Shown here in pieces: positions 58,089-64,000 of a stretch of 64,000 nucleotides of DNA (within the stretch, counting starts at the first letter, position 1; each line of letters starts with the position of its first letter). The notes beneath the pieces are model-generated. The model made no database searches. It was not told where the DNA came from and saw nothing but the letters and a program-made list of their open reading frames with translations. The position numbers and the translations under genes are program-made. Source of the DNA: Piper betle (taxonomy: Eukaryota > Streptophyta > Magnoliopsida > Piperales > Piperaceae); NCBI GenBank assembly GCA_033002965.1, contig JAURVB010002143.1, positions 1 through 64,000 of the forward strand, in the 5' to 3' direction.

Positions 58089-58957
58089 CATAGTTATAAA
58101 AATTGGAATCGGCTGATTTAAATTGGATCGGAATGATTCCGATCCCAAAAAACATACAAATTGGTCCCCAAAAAATCGGTCCCTGAATCGGCCGAGTTGA
58201 GCCGATTCCACCCGATTTGAACTAATTCGTGAATCGGCCGATTCGAGCTGATTAGGGACCGATTCAAGAGGAGCGCGGGGAGGGGGCAAGGTGGCGAAGG
58301 CAAGCGGTAGGGGGTGGTTGGGGCAGCGAGAGGGGCGGGGGCCGGGCCGGCGATCAAAGTTGGGCAGTGGTGCTCTAGCTAGGGGTAGCCAAAGCGAAGG
58401 CTTTAGCCTGTTTCATTGGCAGCACCCGGCAGTGGAGGAACTGGTAGATCTTTGGCATGGTAGCGGCGGAATCACGTCGGGAGGGCGTGAGCTTGTGGCG
58501 TTCTCTGCGTTGTGGATACCGGCCTGGCAATGACCGTCGGCGTCGATCAGCCGTAGTGTGGTGGCCAGGGGCGACTTTGGCGGCGGCCAGGGGTGGGTGG
58601 GGTGGGGGGTGGGGGGTGGGGAGAGAAATGTCGGGAGGGGAAAAGAGGTTGGTGGCAATATAGTATGTAAAAGTTAAATCGACTCCAACACGAATCAAAA
58701 ATAATAACTATCTTGTAATAAATCTAAAAAACATCTAAAATTTTTGAAAAAATTAAATAAAATATAATAGACACCATAACATCATAATGATATGTTATAT
58801 GGCAAAAAACCCACCTAAACTACCTTATAAGACATCCTAATATGTTATATAACTCCATCGATTTTAACCGATTTTTGTCCAATTTTTGATGAATCGATCT
58901 GATTCAATGACTCCCTTCCAATACGATTCAACTCCCGATTTCAATTTTACAACTATG
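58089..58957. mobile_element. Non-autonomous hAT-type element (869 bp)
   Basis: The ends are imperfect inverted repeats (CATAGTTATAAAAATTGGAA left; CATAGTTGTAAAATTGAAAT read inward from the right) flanked by the perfect 8-bp duplication GTAAAGAT. Subterminal GCCGATT/AATCGG phrases repeat many times near both ends, as hAT elements often show for transposase binding. The centre holds a GC-rich block (58270-58640) followed by AAAAGTTAAATCGACTCCAA and AT-rich sequence. No transposase is encoded. It has the same plan as the element at 24615-25345. Confidence 0.88.
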
Positions 58958-58965
58958 GTAAAGAT

Positions 58966-59586
58966 GCTATCTCCTCTACCTCTTAAATTTTCTTTTCAGT
59001 TCCAAAGATGAGAAATCTCTTTAAAAAACTGAACATTTTGGCTTTTTGGATTATGTAAAGCATAGTTGTCGAATTTCCAATTCTAATTGAACTGTGGAGC
59101 TCGAACTTAATGCTTGTTAAAGAGTCCTTATTGTGGTACTGTTTGTCTTTTTTGTCCCTTGCGACAATTACTTTTTGATATATATTCACGCTGAGTTCCT
59201 AAAATTAAAATTTGTTATGGTGGACAAAGATCACAAACACTCATTTTTTGCTTGAATTGATTTTGGGTATGTAGTAGCGTCATACCATATATTTTGTAAA
59301 ACTGGAGCTGTAGTGTATAATTTTTTAATAATTCAACAACCCTAGTAAAGTGTTAGTAGCATGTATATATATATACACACTTTTTCAATTAGCGTTTAGT
59401 TTTGTGTACTTGAGAAAATAACATCTTTAAGCTGAAGAGAATGCTATTTATGCCCAGTAATGTAAGAAATGTCTTGTCTAACAATGTTTAATTTAACATC
59501 ATGTCGAGCCTTATTTTATGATTCGGAGTAATAGGTACTTTATATATTATCTATTATTTTTTTGGGCTCTATAATGATTTTTGCTT
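58966..59586. other. AT-rich spacer
   Basis: No gene seen before the start of the palindrome arm. Confidence 0.45.
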
Positions 59587-61720
59587 ATTATTTGTGGATG
59601 TTTAGGTGTATATGAAGTGCTCTCTTGATTGCTGAGGATATTACAATGAGATAATAACTGGTTCTTGGGTGTGAGTCCTTGTTCCAATGCTCTTCAGAGT
59701 GGGACGAGACCTACTATCCTTCCCTTCCAAGCGCCATCATCCCATATCCAAACCTCGTTGCAGAAAGCACCTCAAGCAATTGCCTCAATGGCCCTCAAGA
59801 CACCTTAAGCCTTCTACCCTCTTGGCTGAGCTCAAAATGTTGGACGACCCCCTTGCAGCTCTTGGCGTCTTCCACCACTCTATCCAATACGACATCAAGC
59901 CTGACTACCTTCATACTCTTGTCTCATCTATAAACTTGCCCGCTCACAAAAGTTTGACCTTGTTGATTCACTTTTAGTTTGCATAAGAGAGTCCTGTCTC
60001 TGCTGCCAATAATACCTATTTGTCACTCTGATTGAATACTATGTGAAGGCTGGTTTTCCTTCACAAGGCAATTGCCTTGTTTATCGACATCCACACATTA
60101 AATTGTACTAGTAGTTTGTTCTCCTTCAACTCTCTTCTTAATTCCCTTGTCAATGCAAGTTGTTTCTCAGACGCCATGAGCATCTTTTGACGGAGCTCTA
60201 AAATGAGTCTTTTTCCAAATTGTGTTTCGTACAACATAATCATAAAAGGATATTGCGGGGAAGACAACTTGGATGAAGCTTGTAAAATATATGACGAAAT
60301 GCTTGATAGAGGGGTCTTGCCAGCATGGTGAGCCACAATATTTTGGCTGGGTCATTGGTCTTGCCAGCATGGTGAGCCAGCATGTGCAAGAAAGGAGTCA
60401 AACCAAACACTATCACTTATGCTCTATTGATGGAAGGATTATGCGTGGTAGGGAATTATGAAGCAGCGAGAAAGATTATGTTTGACATGGACTACAATGG
60501 ATGCAAGCCGAGTCTTGTAAATTTTGGGGTATTGATTGACTTAGCGAAGAGAGGGAGGATTAAGGAGGCTAGAAGCTTGCCGAGGAGAGATGAGGAGAAG
60601 GCGATACAAACCAATGTTGTCATATATAACATCTTAGTTAATCACCTCTGTGCAAGTGGTAGGGCTGAAGAGGTATATAAAGTTCTCTTGGACATGCAAT
60701 TGGGTGGGTGTAATCCTAATGCTGCCACTTACAGAACTTTGGTGGATGGATTTTGCCATATGAGAGAATTTGAGCGTGCAATAGAGATCTTGCAAGCCAT
60801 GCTATGAAGTAAGCATTTCCCACAGGTGGAGACAATGGACCGCTTAATTGCAGGTTTTGTTATAAGGGAAAACGGTTGAAGCTTCTGAAATGTTGGAGCA
60901 CATGGGAAAGAAGGATATGAGACTTGCGTATAGATAGATGGAGAAGCTTGGTACTTGGTTTTGTAGTGAAAGAGTTGGCACTGAGCTTCTAGCTGATTTG
61001 GTGGGCTTTTAAAAATGGTCAGATGGTGCTAGCTAGTCTGGTGCTTGGAACTTGCTGAAACTGCCATGTCGCTTGAGCTTGATCAATGTAGCATATTCTT
61101 GACTTGGTTTTGAAGTTTGTTAACGGTGGAGCAATCTCTTCATTTGAAGACAAGAAATGACAGGTATGTATCATTCTGCCCTTCATTTAAAAAGTCACAA
61201 GGATAACAATTCCAAGGTTCTTGAGTTTTGAATTGCTATAGAGCTAGATAATTGGTCATGAAGATAGCATTAGTGAGTTTCTGTTTATATAAACCTTTAA
61301 ATATGGAAATGTTGCGTTGAGATGATATCTGAAAGCATCTCGAGGAATCAATTCCTCGTGATCTTGCAGTACATGCATTCACTAATGAAGAATGATATAT
61401 TAGTTGATTATTGTGTTTGGGAAAGTAGCCATAGAAAGCAATGCACAAGAAGAAATATCGATGTTATTGATCATTAGCTATCAAACTTTTAACTATATTC
61501 CTTATATACCTTAAAGAAATGATGAAGAGACATACCTCTAATTGGTTTTGTCATTTTTAAAAGTTGTACATTGATAAATCTAGGAATTAAGACCTTGTAT
61601 TTAGAAATCCTTGAAGATTTCCCCTTTTTTGAACCAAGTGGGTTGAAAATTACTAAACTCGGTTAAAATAGGTAAAACATGTAAATCCCTGAACAATTAA
61701 GATTTTCCCTTTGTTATTAA
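59587..61720. repeat. Left arm of a giant inverted repeat
   Basis: The arm matches the reverse complement of about 64000-61860. It covers the PPR relic, its 5' flank (ATTATTTGTGGAT, GAAGTGCTCTCTTGATTGC) and about 900 bases downstream. Both arms continue to the window edge, so the true outer end is not seen. Confidence 0.92.
59687..61012 (+). pseudogene. PPR protein pseudogene (left arm)
   Basis: P-class pentatricopeptide repeat proteins bind organellar RNA through ~35-residue repeats. This copy begins MLFRVGRDLLSFPSKRHHP and has LDDPLAALGVFHHSI. It shifts frame near 59910-59925 to SYSCLIYKLARSQKFDLVDS, hits a stop near CCQ*YLF, and picks up again at LFPNCVSYNIIIKGYCGEDN. The longest intact part (60382-60807) holds about four repeats: GVKPNTITYALLMEGLC, NGCKPSLVNFGVLIDLAKRG, TNVVIYNILVNHLCASGRAE and CNPNAATYRTLVDGFC. 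A small internal duplication of the GCCAGCATGGTGAGCCA sequence lies at about 60320-60380. After the stop at 60807 the C-terminal segment is also frameshifted. It is not functional as given. Confidence 0.88.
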
Positions 61721-61860
61721 TTTTTTCTTTACGGCCAAACCAAGCAGCACATTGAGACTTAATAGTTATTAGGTTAACAATTTTGTCTTTACAGCCAAAC
61801 CGAGCAGCTCATTGAAACTTAATAATTATTAGGTTAACAAAATAGAGCACAGGACAATCA
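61721..61860. repeat. Palindrome centre with a ~60-bp tandem duplication
   Basis: The loop contains two direct copies of CAGCxxxTTGAxACTTAATA preceded by GGCCAAACC / AGCCAAACC, ending TTAGGTTAACAA. The two copies are in the same orientation, unlike the arms. Confidence 0.75.
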
Positions 61861-64000
61861 TACACTTAATTGTTTATGGATTTACATGTTTTACGCATTT
61901 TAGCCAAGTTTAGTAATTTTCAACCGAGTTTAGTCATTTTCAACCCACTTGGTAAAAAAAAGGAAAATCTTGAAGAATTTTTAAATACAAGGTCTTAATT
62001 CCCAAATTTATAAATGCACAACTTTTAAAAATAGCAAAACCAATTAGAGTATGTCTCTTAATCATTTCATTAAAGTATATAAGGAATATAGTTAAAAGGT
62101 TTGATAGTTAATGATCAATAACACAGATATTTCTTCTTGTGCATTGCTTTCTATAACTACTTTTCCAAACACAATGATCAACCAATATATCATTCTTCAT
62201 AAGTGAATGCATGTACTGCAAGATCATAAGGAATTCATTCTTCAAGATGCTATCAAATATCATCTCAATGCAACATCTCCATACTTCAAGGTTTATATAA
62301 CAGAAACTTACTTATGCTATCTTCATGACCAATTATCTGGCCCATACTAATTTATAACTCAAGAACCTTGGAATTGTTATCCTTGTGAGTTTTTAAATGA
62401 AAGGCAAATGATACATACTTGTCATTTCTTGTTGTCAAATAAAGAGAATTGCTCCACCGTTAACAAAACTTCAAAACCAAGTCAAGAATATGCTACATTG
62501 ATCAAGCTCAAGCGGCATGACAGTTTCAGTAAGTTCCAAGCATCGGACTAGCTAACACCATCTGACAGTTTTTAAAAGCCCACCAAATCAGCGAGAAGCT
62601 CAATGCCAACTCTTTCACTACAAAACCAAGTACCAAGCCTCTCCATCCATCTAAACCCAAGTCTCATATCCTTCTTTCCCATGGGCTCTAACATTTCACA
62701 AGCTTCAGCCGTTTTCCCCTTATAACAAAGACCAGCAATTAAGCAATCCATTGTCTCCACCTAAGGGAAATGCTTACTTGATAGCATGGCATACAAGATC
62801 TCCATTTCATGCTAAAATTCTCTCATCTGGCAAAATCCATCCACCAAAGCTCTGTAAGTGGCAGCATTAGGATTACACCCACCCAATTGCATGCCCAGGA
62901 GACCTTTATATGCCTCTTCAGCCCTACCACTTGCACATAGGTGATTAACTAACATGTTATATATGACAGCATCTGGTTTGTATCACCTTCTCCTCATCTC
63001 TCCCATCAAACTTCTAGCCTCCTCATCTTTTCACTAAGTCATTCATCAATACCCCAAAGTTTACAAGACTTGGCTTGCATCCATTGTAGTCCATGTCAAA
63101 CATAATCTGTCTCGCTGCTTCATAATTCACTACCACGCATACTCCTTTCATCAATAGAGCATAAGTGATAGTGTTTGGTTTGACTCATTTCTCTCAACAA
63201 CTTGTTTGCCGTAACCACGTCCCTAACCTTAACCAATGACCCAACAAAAATATTGTAGCTCACCAAGCTGGGCAAGACCCCTCTATCAAACGTTTCGTAA
63301 TATATTTTACAAGTGTCATCCAAGTTGCCTTCCCCACAATATCCTTTCATAATTATGTTGTACGAAACACAATTTGGAAAAGACTCATTTCAGAGATCCG
63401 TCGAAAAATGCTCACGGCTCTGAGAAACAACTTACATTGACAAGGGAATTAAGAAGAGAATTGAAGGAGAACAAACTACATGTACAATTGAATGTGGGGA
63501 TATCGACAAGCAAGGCAGTTACCTTGTCAGGGAAACCAGCCTTCACATAGTGTTCAATCAGAGCGACAAAGAGGTATTCCTGGCAGCGAAGACAGGACTC
63601 TTTTGTGCAGACTAAAAGTGAATCAACAAGGTCAAACTTTTGTGAGCGGGCAAGTTTATAGATGAGACAAGAGTATGAAGGGTAGTCAGGCTTGATGTCG
63701 TGGATAGAGTGGTGGAAGACGCCAAGAGCTGCAAGGGAGTCGTCCAACATTTTGAGCTTAGCTAAGAGGGTAGAAGGCTTGAGGTTTCTTGAGGGCAGCT
63801 AAGGCGATTGCTTGAGGTGCTTTCTGCAATGAGGTTTGGACATGGGATGATGGCGCTTGGAAGGGAAGGATAGTAGGCCTTCTCCCACTCTGAAGAGCAT
63901 TGGAACAAGGACTCACACCTAAGAACCGGTCATTATCTCATTGTAATATCATCTGCAATCAAGAGAGCACTTCATATATACCTAAAAATCCACAAATAAT
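61860..64000. repeat. Right arm of the giant inverted repeat
   Basis: This is the inverted copy of 59587-61720 and is cut by the window end. It contains indels and substitutions relative to the left arm, enough to show the duplication is not brand new. Confidence 0.92.
62570..63905 (-). pseudogene. PPR protein pseudogene (right arm)
   Basis: Reading on the minus strand from 63905, it follows the same protein as the left-arm copy. The first part is better kept: 63750-63412 encodes MLDDSLAALGVFHHSIHDI, SYSCLIYKLARSQKFDLVDS, YLFVALIEHYVKAGFPDKV and FSFNSLLNSLVNVSCFSEP. Disabling changes include a stop before LPSRNLKPS, a stop after FSEP, and frame changes around 63120-63000. The end (62760-62572, METMDCLIAGLCYKGKTAEA to the stop) is open here, whereas the left copy is frameshifted at the same place. 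The two copies have decayed at different sites. Confidence 0.85.

Overview
The window looks like nuclear DNA from a flowering plant, perhaps a non-grass monocot (low confidence on the lineage). It has spliced genes with GT-AG introns, long AT-rich spacers, plant-only families (alpha-expansin, P-class PPR, TPX2-family protein), a telobox/site II ribosomal-protein promoter, and several classes of plant transposable elements. There is no bacterial-style gene packing and I saw no tRNA or rRNA gene.

Left part (1-23.3 kb) holds the genes that look alive: an alpha-expansin on the minus strand (2718-3867) with a broken expansin fragment 2 kb away; ribosomal protein eS19 (9536-11681, plus); a TPX2 C-terminal-domain microtubule protein (13694-16216, minus, eight exons); a small uncharacterised protein (17424-17660, minus); and a complete UDP-glucose 6-dehydrogenase (21135-22577, plus) with a leader intron. 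Expansin and UGDH both act on the cell wall, but nothing suggests that plant neighbours here form a functional cluster. eS19 carries one apparent single-base deletion and the TPX2 gene two, so they are either recently damaged or affected by uncorrected base-calling errors. Between these genes lie a ~1.7 kb long-inverted-repeat element (about 4717-6416) and a second GC-rich repeat complex (6660-8200).

Middle part (23.3-44 kb) is a gene graveyard. It contains two damaged copies of the 5' half of DDB1 (about 24.4-27.0 kb and 34.5-37.6 kb), an orphan DDB1 last exon (40142-40381), and a DMC1 meiotic-recombinase fragment (28083-28575). The DMC1 fragment sits between inverted copies of one intron/promoter-like segment. 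LTR debris and a second inverted-repeat family are interspersed. A hAT-like insertion splits one DDB1 copy, and the other copy preserves the empty site.

Right part (44-64 kb) is a nested transposon block followed by a giant palindrome. A 9471-bp LTR retrotransposon (45969-55439) has ~2.95 kb LTRs, a Met-tRNA primer site, a purine tract, a perfect CTCAA target duplication and no gag-pol. It has the architecture of a LARD and sits inside an older LTR of the same family. A hAT-like element with a perfect 8-bp duplication lies at 58089-58957. From about 59587 to the end of the window, two PPR pseudogenes lie in the arms of an inverted repeat with ~2.1 kb arms that reaches the window edge.

The most unusual signal is a short module (a tail like TAATAAAAACTTGACTCG followed by GACTCGAGTC). 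It recurs beside GC-rich, CpG-dense blocks inside elements that otherwise look unrelated: the long-inverted-repeat element, two hAT-like elements and the LTRs of the retrotransposon.
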